Assembly (NCBI GenBank): GCA_044376515.1
Contig: JBILKV010000091.1
Location: forward strand, 1-15,833
Origin: Chth-196 sp044376515
GTDB taxonomy: Bacteria; Verrucomicrobiota; Verrucomicrobiia; Chthoniobacterales; Chthoniobacteraceae
DNA: 15,833 nucleotides
Reading direction: 5' to 3'
Position numbers and translations under genes: made by a program. Below are positions 1 to 6,733 of this stretch, piece by piece. The notes below the pieces were generated by a model. The model was not told the origin of the DNA. It searched no databases and was given only the letters and a program-made list of their open reading frames with translations. Numbering within the stretch: the stretch's first letter is position 1; every line of letters starts with the position of its first letter.

Positions 1-98
1 GGCGCTTCCTGCGCGCCGGCAGCCACACACAGGCAGGCGCCGCACAACACCGTCAGGAGGCGCGCTCGAAAAAATGCGGGGGATACAAATGCGGTCAT
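1..98 (-). CDS. N-terminus of an exported protein (partial)
   Basis: Only the first 32 codons are in the window; the gene continues past the left edge. The ATG at 98-96 opens a clear Sec signal peptide: a short positive stretch with two Arg (F-R-A-R), a hydrophobic core of about 15 residues (LLTVLCGACLCVAAG) and an A-G-A cleavage site before Q-E-A. It starts 62 bases after the stop of the preceding minus-strand gene, so it is probably the last gene seen of the same operon. No Shine-Dalgarno sequence precedes the ATG. By position, after a VWA protein and a helical anchored protein, a BatD-type exported protein is a reasonable guess, but nothing in these residues proves that. Confidence 0.6.
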   Translation of the reverse strand, partial: MTAFVSPAFFRARLLTVLCGACLCVAAGAQEA

Positions 99-160
99 GA
101 GGGGTTGCAACTTTTGGAGGAGAAGCGCTGAAAAAGGCGCGAGCGGGCGGACGGCCGGGC

Positions 161-826
161 TCAGGAGCCGGATTTGTCGGGCTTTTCAAACTCCTGAAAT
201 CCGCCGCGGCCGTCGGCGTTTTTGGCGCCCTTGGGATCCACCTTGTCTCCCGGGCCGGACAGGAGCCCGGCTGCGGCCGCCTTACTTTTACGATCGAGCG
301 GGGCGTCCGGAGGCGGGGTGGCCCGCTTGATGAGCAGCGCCGCCTCAAGGTTCTGAATCTTTGGCGCGGTGATTCCGCTCAGACCACGCACCGCCCGGAT
401 GCTACCGGCCGCGCCGGAGTTGGCTGTGTCCCCACCGGACGTGAGCCCTCCACTTTTCACCACGCTGGAGGGCGGCGGGTTAGGTTGTACGGCGGCGCCC
501 CGGGCCCCCCGGGCGTTGTCGATGTCCGCAGCCTTGCGCACACCGGGTGCCTCCTGCGGCGCCGCCTTGATCGCAGGCGCGGCGGGCGGCGGAGTCCGAG
601 ATGAGGGCGTTTGCGGCGTTTGCGGCGTTTGCGGCGTTTGCGGCGTTTGCGGCGTTTGGGGGGGGGCAGGCGGCACGCCGGGCGCACCGGTCCGCGCCCC
701 CAGTCCGGCAGCCTTTTCAATCCCGCCCCCCGTCTGAACACCCGCCGCCGTGGGTTCCGCGGCGCCGCCTCCCGCTCCCGAGAAAAGTCCAGCCACCAGA
801 CATCCAAGCACAACACGGTTTTTCAT
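161..826 (-). CDS. Exported Pro/Ala/Gly-rich low-complexity protein with QTP repeat
   Basis: The 221-residue product starts with a Sec signal peptide (Lys-Asn-Arg, hydrophobic core to about residue 20, cleavage near A-A-E at 22-24). The mature part is mostly Pro, Ala, Gly and Ser. Six exact QTP units span residues 57-74, encoded by the 9-bp tandem repeat at 606-659. A more complex segment follows at about residues 145-175 (SIRAVRGLSGITAPKIQNLE), and the tail is rich in Lys, Asp and Gly. No enzyme motif or known domain is recognisable. Its ATG overlaps the upstream stop as ATGA (823-826), and a strong GGAGGA lies 7 bases before it, so it is translationally coupled to the helical protein gene. 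In canonical Bat operons this position holds a TPR protein; this one shows no TPR. It may be an envelope linker or scaffold, which is inference. Confidence 0.75.
   Translation of the reverse strand: MKNRVVLGCLVAGLFSGAGGGAAEPTAAGVQTGGGIEKAAGLGARTGAPGVPPAPPQTPQTPQTPQTPQTPQTPSSRTPPPAAPAIKAAPQEAPGVRKAADIDNARGARGAAVQPNPPPSSVVKSGGLTSGGDTANSGAAGSIRAVRGLSGITAPKIQNLEAALLIKRATPPPDAPLDRKSKAAAAGLLSGPGDKVDPKGAKNADGRGGFQEFEKPDKSGS
606..659. repeat. 9-bp tandem repeat, 6 copies, coding for (QTP)6
   Basis: The unit GGCGTTTGC (plus strand) is repeated head to tail six times; the last copy differs in its final base. The unit is a multiple of three and lies inside the Pro-rich exported protein gene, where it reads as Gln-Thr-Pro on the minus strand. 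Changes in copy number would lengthen or shorten a disordered linker without breaking the frame. Confidence 0.9.
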
Positions 827-1386
827 TTCGCAATCCTCCGCATGGTTTTTTGAAACTCTTCCTCAACCCGGCGCTCGTAACGGGCGAGCGCTTCCTGCTG
901 TTGATGTTCGGCAAGGAAGCGGAAAATCTGGCGGGTCCGCTCCGCATACGGCCGCCACTCGGGTTCGGCCGCGCCGGTGCTTTTAAGCAGGAAGGTGGCG
1001 TAGTAATTGGCCTTTCCAAGCAGTTCGCGCACGCCCCTCGTCACCTTGGCGTCATCGCCGTGGACCTGCGCCACCTCCGTCAGGAGTTCCGTGAGATCCT
1101 CGATCGAGCCCACGATGTCGAGCATTTGCAGACGCGCCTTGGCCTTGGCCAACCGGATCTGATGCTGCACGAGCGGCGGCTCCCCCGGAGGAAGCAGGGC
1201 GGCGAGTTTGTCGTAGCCCTCCACCACGGCTTCCCAATCCGGTTCGGGCGCCTCCTCCAACTTCCGGATTTCCAAAAGGAACTCGCGCGCCTTTTCCCGG
1301 AGCAGCCGGTTTTGCCCTTCGTTGAAGTGATAAGAGAGCACCGCGACGGGAAAAAGCAGCCACAACAGCGTGAGGAATTTTCTCAT
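823..1386 (-). CDS. Membrane-anchored helical protein of a Bat-like operon
   Basis: The ATG at 1386 is chosen because it overlaps the VWA gene stop as ATGA, has GGAGGT 8 bases upstream and begins a transmembrane/signal anchor (RKFLTLLWLLFPVAVLSYH). The longer open frame upstream would read through the VWA gene and is not needed. The 187-residue product has one N-terminal hydrophobic segment (residues 4-19), followed by an almost wholly alpha-helical, charged region (residues 25-187) rich in Glu, Arg, Leu and Gln. Its helix-turn-helix spacing (DWEAVVEGYDKL, then a second pair near residues 90-105) is reminiscent of TPR-like repeats. The end (residues 150-187) looks like one long amphipathic or coiled helix. 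It occupies the place of a BatC/TPR-type partner of the VWA protein. No catalytic motif is visible, so function is unknown. Confidence 0.8.
   Translation of the reverse strand: MRKFLTLLWLLFPVAVLSYHFNEGQNRLLREKAREFLLEIRKLEEAPEPDWEAVVEGYDKLAALLPPGEPPLVQHQIRLAKAKARLQMLDIVGSIEDLTELLTEVAQVHGDDAKVTRGVRELLGKANYYATFLLKSTGAAEPEWRPYAERTRQIFRFLAEHQQQEALARYERRVEEEFQKTMRRIAK
834..839 (-). promoter_or_regulatory. Strong ribosome binding site GGAGGA
   Basis: GGAGGA on the minus strand, 7 bases before the ATG of the Pro-rich protein gene at 826. It lies inside the end of the upstream gene and supports coupled initiation at the ATGA overlap. Confidence 0.75.
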
Positions 1387-2387
1387 CCCCGCGCACCTCC
1401 GTTTTGACGCACCGTTGCCAGCCGGCCCGCGCCGGACACGACCCAGTCCGTTCCCCGCCACGCGAGCAACACCGGAAGCAGCGCGTAGACCGAAGCTCCC
1501 GCGACCAAGCTCCACACCGCGAGTGCCGACAAACCCAAGCCCCGCCCCGACGGGGGCATCCGCACCACCAGGTCCCCAAGCCCCCCCGTGGACAGGTGTT
1601 TTTCGTTCACATCCACATACGCACCACCGAGGGAGGACGCCACCAGACGTAACATGTCACCTTCCTGCCTGGACTGGTGTCCGTCGATGTAGGTGCCCTT
1701 GTGCGGATTCCCCACCCCAAGCACAAGCACGTCCGCCACCGAACGCGGCCGCGGCTGGACTGAGCCCGGGGTCAACGTGTCGCCGTCCGTCACGAACACC
1801 AGGCGCGTGCTGCCTTCCGGCAGGTCTGCGACAAGTTTGACGGATGCGTTCACGGCCGTCCCCAAGTCCGTTTGTCCCAGTGGCATCGCATAGGTGAGAG
1901 GCAGGTCGTGGGTCACGTTGCGCACCAATTCCGGATCCCTTGCCTCCATCACCACGGGCAGCGCTTCCGTGTAGAAACCGATCGCGCCAAACTTCAAATT
2001 CCCGCTGACCCGGGACAGGATGGAGTCCACCACGTCCCGCATTCGTTCCTTGCGGGTCTGCTTTCCATCGGGGCCCGCATCCTGAAGGTGCATGCTGGGA
2101 GAGAGGTCCAACACAAACACCAGACGTGTGGCCTCCCCGCTGCGCCGCGCCTCCGCATCCGAAGCGGTCGGTTTCCCGGCCAGCACCAGCAGGGTTACCA
2201 AGCCCCACGCACAGGCCGCCAGACTAGCCGCCCTCAACCACGGAACCAAAAACGTCCACGGCCTCGCCCCTCCGGTCGGACCAAACGCCAGCAACCGAAC
2301 CACCCCGATTCTGCGTTGGTGCAGGTACTCAGCGCCCAGCACCGCGAGGAACACGCCAAGAAGGGTCAGCAAGCCGGCCATGCGCAT
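1383..2387 (-). CDS. BatA/BatB-type membrane-anchored VWA domain protein
   Basis: The 334-residue product has the architecture of Bat/aerotolerance VWA proteins: a hydrophobic N-terminal helix (residues 3-18), a second membrane segment (about 46-70), a VWA domain (about 88-275) and a C-terminal membrane helix (about 284-308). The metal-ion-dependent adhesion site is complete: D94-L-S96-P-S98, a Thr at about 173 in GQTDLGTAV, and T200-D201-G-D. Such proteins bind a divalent metal and partners at the membrane; in other bacteria they sit with a MoxR AAA+ ATPase and a DUF58 protein. Neither is seen here, and the gene upstream is unrelated. The start at 2387 gives an N-terminal helix; an in-frame ATG at 2381 is an alternative. 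Only weak G-rich sequence precedes the start. The end overlaps the next gene by 4 bases (ATGA). Confidence 0.88.
   Translation of the reverse strand: MRMAGLLTLLGVFLAVLGAEYLHQRRIGVVRLLAFGPTGGARPWTFLVPWLRAASLAACAWGLVTLLVLAGKPTASDAEARRSGEATRLVFVLDLSPSMHLQDAGPDGKQTRKERMRDVVDSILSRVSGNLKFGAIGFYTEALPVVMEARDPELVRNVTHDLPLTYAMPLGQTDLGTAVNASVKLVADLPEGSTRLVFVTDGDTLTPGSVQPRPRSVADVLVLGVGNPHKGTYIDGHQSRQEGDMLRLVASSLGGAYVDVNEKHLSTGGLGDLVVRMPPSGRGLGLSALAVWSLVAGASVYALLPVLLAWRGTDWVVSGAGRLATVRQNGGARG
1395..1400 (-). promoter_or_regulatory. Strong ribosome binding site GGAGGT
   Basis: GGAGGT on the minus strand, 8 bases before the ATG at 1386 and within the last codons of the VWA gene. It decides the start of the helical membrane protein and points to translational coupling. 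Confidence 0.75.
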
Positions 2388-2553
2388 CGGGGTATCCGCC
2401 GCTGGAACACCGGGCGACAGGGGTGGGCTGAGACGTTAAAAAGCACCGCAACAAGTCCGCTCCGGAGCATGTTGGGTGGAAATATTTGAGACGTAAGTGG
2501 AGACCACCCACATCCCGCCTGCGCAACCAAGCGGGCCTCGCGCGCGACGCCGC

Positions 2554-3183
2554 TCACCTAGCCTGGGGGCGGGTGCCTTCCTCTCGCGAACCTTCGCGTG
2601 CAGCCTCCGGGCGCACAGGTCGGTCCCCCTCCGGGCGGCTTGGCCTGTCGCCTTCACGGGCCTCAGGGCGCGGGCGCGGCCCCGGGGGTCTGTCCCCCTC
2701 AGTGCGCTCGGGGCGCTCGGGTCGACGCGTTTGGGGCTCCCCGGTTCCGGGCTCCCTCGGCGACCGCGGAACCTGTGCACCGCCGGGCACTCGTCTGGGC
2801 GCGTCCCCCTCCCCCTCACCCCTGCGACGCCCACCCTCGCCCTCCCGTTGTCCGGCCTCCCTAAGTTTTTTCAAAATCGGCTCCAGCGAAGGGTCGGTCA
2901 GGGCGAGAGCGGCCATGGCCTCTTCGCGGGCACTGCGCAGATTTCTGGACGCCTCCTGCATTGCGGCCTCGGCCACACGCACCTTCTCATTCTGCTGCAG
3001 TCGCTGATGCACGGCCCGCAGCTTTTCGCGCTCCTCGGGCGTCATGGATTCCAGTCCCTGTCCCCCTCTGCCGCCCCCCTCAGGGCCCCCGCCCGGGGGG
3101 CGTCTGTCTTGGGCTTGTGAGGCACCAGAACCAAGGAAAAATGCGGCGGAAAGCGCCAACGCGGAAAGAGCCGATCTGTTCAT
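2554..3183 (-). CDS. Exported helical protein with Arg/Pro/Glu-rich tail
   Basis: The ATG at 3183 is preferred over upstream in-frame codons because it opens a clean Sec signal peptide (NRSALSALALSAAFFLG, cleavage near A-S-Q-A-Q, residues 21-25). After a Gly-rich spacer (residues 29-43), residues 47-110 form a charged helical segment (TPEEREKLRAVHQRLQQNEK, then DPSLEPILKKLRE). It recalls small periplasmic Spy/CpxP-like helical proteins, but I cannot assign it to that family. The rest, residues 112-209, is low-complexity Arg, Pro, Glu and Gly, with three EGDRP units (162-166, 177-181, 185-189), and is probably disordered and highly charged. No Shine-Dalgarno sequence is seen; the bases before the ATG are C-rich. 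The gene is the first on the minus strand after the divergent region and lies 166 bases upstream of the VWA gene, so the two may or may not be co-transcribed. Confidence 0.75.
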   Translation of the reverse strand: MNRSALSALALSAAFFLGSGASQAQDRRPPGGGPEGGGRGGQGLESMTPEEREKLRAVHQRLQQNEKVRVAEAAMQEASRNLRSAREEAMAALALTDPSLEPILKKLREAGQREGEGGRRRGEGEGDAPRRVPGGAQVPRSPREPGTGEPQTRRPERPERTEGDRPPGPRPRPEAREGDRPSRPEGDRPVRPEAAREGSREEGTRPQAR

Positions 3184-3241
3184 GGGGGGATGGGGGAAGG
3201 TACGGTTGGACGAAGGTGCAACCAAAACTCGACCTGCCATA

Positions 3242-3271
3242 ACTTTAGACACAAAAAGGTCAGGCGTTCAA
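3242..3271 (-). promoter_or_regulatory. Possible sigma-70-type promoter for the gene at 3183
   Basis: On the minus strand TTGAAC (3271-3266) and TAAAGT (3247-3242) are 18 bases apart, each with four of six consensus bases. The predicted start would leave a leader of roughly 50 bases before the ATG at 3183. The assignment is by eye only. Confidence 0.3.
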
Positions 3272-3403
3272 GTTTAAGCGCCCCTGCCCAGCCAAATGCT
3301 CAACGTCGACAGAGTCGGGCGCACGCCAAAACAAGAGGGTCGGCAGAGCGACTTCCCCTTTTTCACGGAGCAGTCCGCAAGAAACCCCGAAAGAACACAT
3401 TTT

Positions 3404-3487
3404 GCCCAACACATTGCCCAACACATTGCCCAACACATTGCCCAACACATTGCCCAACACATTGCCCAACACATTGCCCAACTCATG
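3404..3487. repeat. 12-bp tandem repeat, 6 exact copies plus one degenerate copy
   Basis: The unit GCCCAACACATT runs head to tail from 3404 to 3475 in six identical copies. A seventh copy at 3476-3487 differs at two positions (GCCCAACTCATG). It sits between two divergently transcribed genes. Identity between copies implies recent expansion by slippage or selection for the repeat. Confidence 0.95.
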
Positions 3488-3679
3488 GCGCAGGCGCACT
3501 CATGACAGCGCCCCGTTCACTGGGCCAAAGCAGAGCGCGGCCGGAAGAGTACAGGCAATCGGCCCCCGGTGCTCCACGAGTTGGTAAGAGTCTCTTTTTG
3601 AAATCTTTCCCGCAGTTCGCTCGTCCTCGTTGAGGGGCGCTTTAAACGGGAAGGGGGCGTGCACAACAATTAGCTAAAA

Positions 3680-3697
3680 CACTCAAAGCTCTGAGTG
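3680..3697. promoter_or_regulatory. Inverted repeat CACTCA-N6-TGAGTG upstream of the plus operon
   Basis: Perfect 6-bp arms (3680-3685 and 3692-3697) are separated by AAGCTC, 59 bases before the ATG at 3757. Its place in the likely promoter area makes it a candidate operator for a dimeric regulator. It could equally be a chance palindrome. Confidence 0.3.
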
Positions 3698-3756
3698 GTG
3701 ACTTTACTTGTCTTCATCGGTACGACTGTTCGAATAGTAACGACCCAGTGACAAAG

Positions 3757-5391
3757 ATGTTCCCTCCCCGACTTTGTTTGTGGATTTTCCTTTTCGTTTC
3801 GCCAGTGTTTGTCAGCGCGCAGACACTCTCGGAGCGCGTAGATGCTTTGGTGGAAGCCAAGGCCGCGGCCGAAGGCAGACCGCTGTCCGCCGTCGCCGGA
3901 GACGAAGAGTTCTTACGGCGCGTCTGGTTGGATTTTGCCGGTACCATTCCGGCGCCGTTTGCACTTTCGGAGTTTGTGCGCGACACCGCTGCGGACAAGC
4001 GGACGCGCCTACTGGAGCGTTTATTTGAAGCGCCCGCCTTCGCCGAGCGCATGGCCGAGGCATTCAATGTGATGCTCATGGAGCGTAACGGGGAGAGCGA
4101 GTACTGGCGCGCGTATCTGGTGGAGGCGTTCCGTTCGAACAAGCCGTGGGATGTAATGGCCCGGGAAATCCTCAGTCCCGACTTCAAGGACGAGGCGGTG
4201 AGAGGGGCCGGGTTTTTCATCACGCGCCGCTTGGACAAGGTTGGCCAGCAGGATGTGGATTATCCCGGGCTCACGCGTGACGCGGGGCGCTTTTTCATGG
4301 GGGTCGACCTTCAGTGTTGCCAGTGTCACAAACACCTGACCGTGGGCGATTACAAACAGGTGGATTTCAACGGCCTGTACGTCGCCTTTCAAAACCTGAA
4401 GTTTCAGGCGGCCACCCCCGAGAAAAAGGTGACCTCGGTAGTGGAAGGCTTGATGTCGAAGAAATACCAGTTTGTCTCCGTCTTGAGCAGCGCCAAGGGC
4501 GAGACCGGGCCCCGCGTGCCTTTTGGCGAGGAAATCGCCATCCCGGCGCTCGCCGCCGCAGAACAGTGGCTCGAGCCTCCCGATCCGAAGAAGAAGACGC
4601 CGGGGGTGCCCCGGTTCAGTCCGCTCAAGGAACTTGCCGAGCGGCTCGCCTCCGCGGAGAACCCTTACTTCGCGCGGAACCTCGTCAACCGGTTGTGGTT
4701 TATGGTGATGGGCAAGGGGTTGATCGAACCGCTGGATCTGATCCACAGCGATAATCCGGCCTCGCACCCGGAGGTCCTTGCGCTCTTGGAGACGGGCTTG
4801 CTTGAGCACCAGTTTGATATCCGCTGGCTTCTGGCAGAGTTGGTGCGCACCCGCACCTACCAGCGCAGCAGCCTGCTCGCCGAACACGGCGCGGACACTC
4901 CCGAGGCGTTGTACACCGCCGCCCGGGAAAGGCCCCTCTCGGCCGAACAGCTTACCCGGGCCTTTCTCGCGGCCACGGGGGAGGCGGTCCGCGTTGCGGA
5001 GGGAAAGGGCTGGGACGGGATAGAGGGCCCCAAACACGCCGGAAAGGATTTCGAAAAGGTGTTCCTCGCAGCCTTTGCAAGTCCGGCCAAAGCGGCAGAG
5101 CTGAAGGTCAACCCCACTCTGAAAGCCGCGCTTTTCCTGCGCAACAACGAACTGGTCCTCTGGGCATTGCAGCGGAGGCCGGGAAATCTGATCGACCGGC
5201 TCTGCGCGCTGCAGGAGCCGGCCCAGATCGCCGAAACCTGCTACGAGAGCATTTTTTCCCGCCAACCAACCGCCGAGGAGAAGGAGGCTGTGGCCGCCTA
5301 TCTGGCGAGGCATGAGGCTTCCCGGGAAAACGCCCTCGGTCGGTTTGCCTGGGCCATGCTTTCTTCCATCGAGTTTTTCACCAACCATTGA
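3757..5391 (+). CDS. DUF1549/DUF1553 (PSCyt2-PSD1) exported cytochrome-like protein
   Basis: The ATG at 3757 begins a Sec signal peptide (hydrophobic LCLWIFLFVSPVFV, cleavage V-S-A-Q near residue 21); an in-frame GTG at 3748 is an alternative start. The 544-residue product has the DUF1549 domain (about 25-215), with R-R-V-W-L-D-F near its start and a C187-C-Q-C190-H191 motif. That motif stands where relatives have VQCAQCHDHP and reads as a CxxCH haem-type site. The DUF1553 domain follows (about 290-535), with ARNLVNRLWFMVMGKGLIEP and RPLSAEQLTRAFLAATG as hallmarks. No separate N-terminal PSCyt1 domain is present, so this is a short member. These proteins are expanded in planctomycetes and verrucomicrobia and their reaction is unknown. 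It heads an operon with DUF1501 and WD40 genes. Confidence 0.92.
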   Translation: MFPPRLCLWIFLFVSPVFVSAQTLSERVDALVEAKAAAEGRPLSAVAGDEEFLRRVWLDFAGTIPAPFALSEFVRDTAADKRTRLLERLFEAPAFAERMAEAFNVMLMERNGESEYWRAYLVEAFRSNKPWDVMAREILSPDFKDEAVRGAGFFITRRLDKVGQQDVDYPGLTRDAGRFFMGVDLQCCQCHKHLTVGDYKQVDFNGLYVAFQNLKFQAATPEKKVTSVVEGLMSKKYQFVSVLSSAKGETGPRVPFGEEIAIPALAAAEQWLEPPDPKKKTPGVPRFSPLKELAERLASAENPYFARNLVNRLWFMVMGKGLIEPLDLIHSDNPASHPEVLALLETGLLEHQFDIRWLLAELVRTRTYQRSSLLAEHGADTPEALYTAARERPLSAEQLTRAFLAATGEAVRVAEGKGWDGIEGPKHAGKDFEKVFLAAFASPAKAAELKVNPTLKAALFLRNNELVLWALQRRPGNLIDRLCALQEPAQIAETCYESIFSRQPTAEEKEAVAAYLARHEASRENALGRFAWAMLSSIEFFTNH

Positions 5392-5431
5392 AGCGCCCGC
5401 AGCCCGGCCCGGTTTCCGCTCCTCCCTGTTT

Positions 5432-6733
5432 ATGAACCCGCTTTGCACCCCTTGGGAACACACCGCGTCCCGTCGCCAGTTCTTACGCGCCGCCGGCGGC
5501 GCCCTCGCCTGCGGAGGCGCCCTCGGCGCGTGGGAATCCCTGGGCGGCATCGCCTCGGCGCAAGCGGGCGAGGCGCTGCGCCAGAAGGAGAAGCAGGTTC
5601 TCTTTGTGTGGCTCGACGGGGGAATGAGCCAGTTGGAGAGTTGGGATCCCAAGCCGGACACGCCCTTCGGGGGGCCGTTCCGTGCCATTCCCACAAACGT
5701 GCCGGGGGTGCACATCAGCGAGCTGATGCCCAAGTGCGCCAAACAGATGCACCGTCTTTCGCTCGTCCGCAGCATGTGCACCAAGGACAACTCCCATTCC
5801 GCCGGGGTGGCCCGCATCCAGAGGGGCGACCCCAAGAATCGGGGGGTGGTTTACCCGTACTTTGGTTCCGCCGTGGCGAAGCTCATGGGGCCGACCCGCA
5901 GCAACCTGCCCCCCTACGTCTGGATTAAACCCGGTTCAGGCGGTTTCGTGACCGAGGACGCCGGTTTTTTGGGGCCCAAGTATGGTTCGCTGGCCTTCGG
6001 CGACGGCAAACCTCCAGAGAACCTGATGCGTCCCGCCACGCTGTCCAGCGAGGAGGACGAGGAACGCAACGAGTTGCGGGCCATGCTCAACTCCCGGTAT
6101 GCGCGCAACAGGCGCCCGGTGTACACGGAAGCCAGCAGCTACGTGTTTGATATGGCCCGCGAGTTGATGGCTCGGGCCGACGTTTTTGACACGAGCAAGC
6201 TTCCCCCGCGGGACGTCGAACGCTACGGCCGGACCCAGATCGGGGAGCACATGCTCATCGCCCGGAACATGCTGGAGGCAGGCGTGCGCTTCGTGAAGGT
6301 GAACAGCTTTGGGTGGGACACGCATGGAGACAACTTCAACGGCCACGCTTCGCTGGTACCCAAGTTTGACCGGGCGTTCGCAGCGATTTTGGAAGACCTC
6401 GCGGCCACCGGTTTGTTGGAGCACACCCTCGTCATTGCGATGAGCGAATTCGGGCGCACGCCCCGCATCAACGGCCACATCGGCCGGGACCACTGGCCGG
6501 AAGCCTGGAGCGTGGCAATGGCCGGGACCGGCTTGAAACCCGGCGCCGTCGTGGGAGCCACCAACGACAAGGGGACCTTCGTTCAGGACAACGCTCAGGA
6601 CATTGGTTCCCTGTTCCACACCTGGTTCAGTGCGCTGGGCATTGATTCCGAAAAGGTGGAGTACGACAACAACGGCCAGCCACTGCCGGTTGCCCATGAT
6701 GAAATGACCCCCATCAAGGAGGTGTTGGCATGA
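5432..6733 (+). CDS. DUF1501 protein, Tat-exported
   Basis: The start at 5432 is chosen because it gives a twin-arginine signal (T-A-S-R14-R15-Q-F-L-R-A-A-G-G) with a hydrophobic core, cleaved near A-S-A-Q (residue 44). The longer open frame runs back into the upstream gene. The 433-residue product carries the DUF1501 landmarks in order: LFVWLDGGMSQLESWDPKPD (57-76), SLVRSMCTKDNSHS (110-123), GWDTHGDNFNGH (294-305) and MSEFGRTPRINGHIGRDHWP (337-356). The family is placed with alkaline-phosphatase/sulfatase-like folds; its Asp and His residues could bind metal, but the substrate is unknown. Export in folded form by Tat fits a cofactor-bearing enzyme. It follows the DUF1549 gene by 40 bases and has no Shine-Dalgarno sequence, so coupling to the upstream gene is likely. 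Confidence 0.92.
   Translation: MNPLCTPWEHTASRRQFLRAAGGALACGGALGAWESLGGIASAQAGEALRQKEKQVLFVWLDGGMSQLESWDPKPDTPFGGPFRAIPTNVPGVHISELMPKCAKQMHRLSLVRSMCTKDNSHSAGVARIQRGDPKNRGVVYPYFGSAVAKLMGPTRSNLPPYVWIKPGSGGFVTEDAGFLGPKYGSLAFGDGKPPENLMRPATLSSEEDEERNELRAMLNSRYARNRRPVYTEASSYVFDMARELMARADVFDTSKLPPRDVERYGRTQIGEHMLIARNMLEAGVRFVKVNSFGWDTHGDNFNGHASLVPKFDRAFAAILEDLAATGLLEHTLVIAMSEFGRTPRINGHIGRDHWPEAWSVAMAGTGLKPGAVVGATNDKGTFVQDNAQDIGSLFHTWFSALGIDSEKVEYDNNGQPLPVAHDEMTPIKEVLA
6716..6723 (+). promoter_or_regulatory. Perfect Shine-Dalgarno AAGGAGGT
   Basis: AAGGAGGT lies 6 bases before the WD40 gene ATG at 6730, within the last codons of the DUF1501 gene, where it encodes Lys-Glu-Val. It contrasts with the absent or weak sites at operon-leading genes nearby. 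Confidence 0.8.

Larger units (their letters stand above)
3184..3756. other. Divergent intergenic region (573 bases)
   Basis: This region separates the minus-strand gene at 3183 from the plus-strand operon at 3757. It holds a possible promoter for the minus gene, a 12-bp tandem repeat (3404-3487) and a 6-bp inverted repeat near the plus operon (3680-3697). Open frames crossing the repeat exist on both strands only because a 12-bp unit keeps every frame open; their flanks do not look like protein. Promoters for both directions must lie here. Confidence 0.7.

Noticed and set aside
601..1407. Plus-strand frame starting in the 9-bp repeat
   Set aside because: The repeat gives an Ala-Phe run and the rest is antisense to the helical membrane protein gene, which has a strong start and an anchor helix.
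3404..3487. CRISPR array
   Set aside because: The units are 12 bp, contiguous and without spacers, so this is a simple tandem repeat.
3260..3633. Open frames through the 12-bp repeat (QHIA-, LGNV- and WAMC-type peptides)
   Set aside because: A 12-bp repeat without stops opens all frames. Flanks are compositionally random and no signal for translation is seen.
4021..5835. Long open frame (about 600 codons) on the minus strand opposite the DUF1549 and DUF1501 genes
   Set aside because: It spans two genes with clear family motifs on the other strand; high GC makes antisense frames open. Its translation shows no domain.
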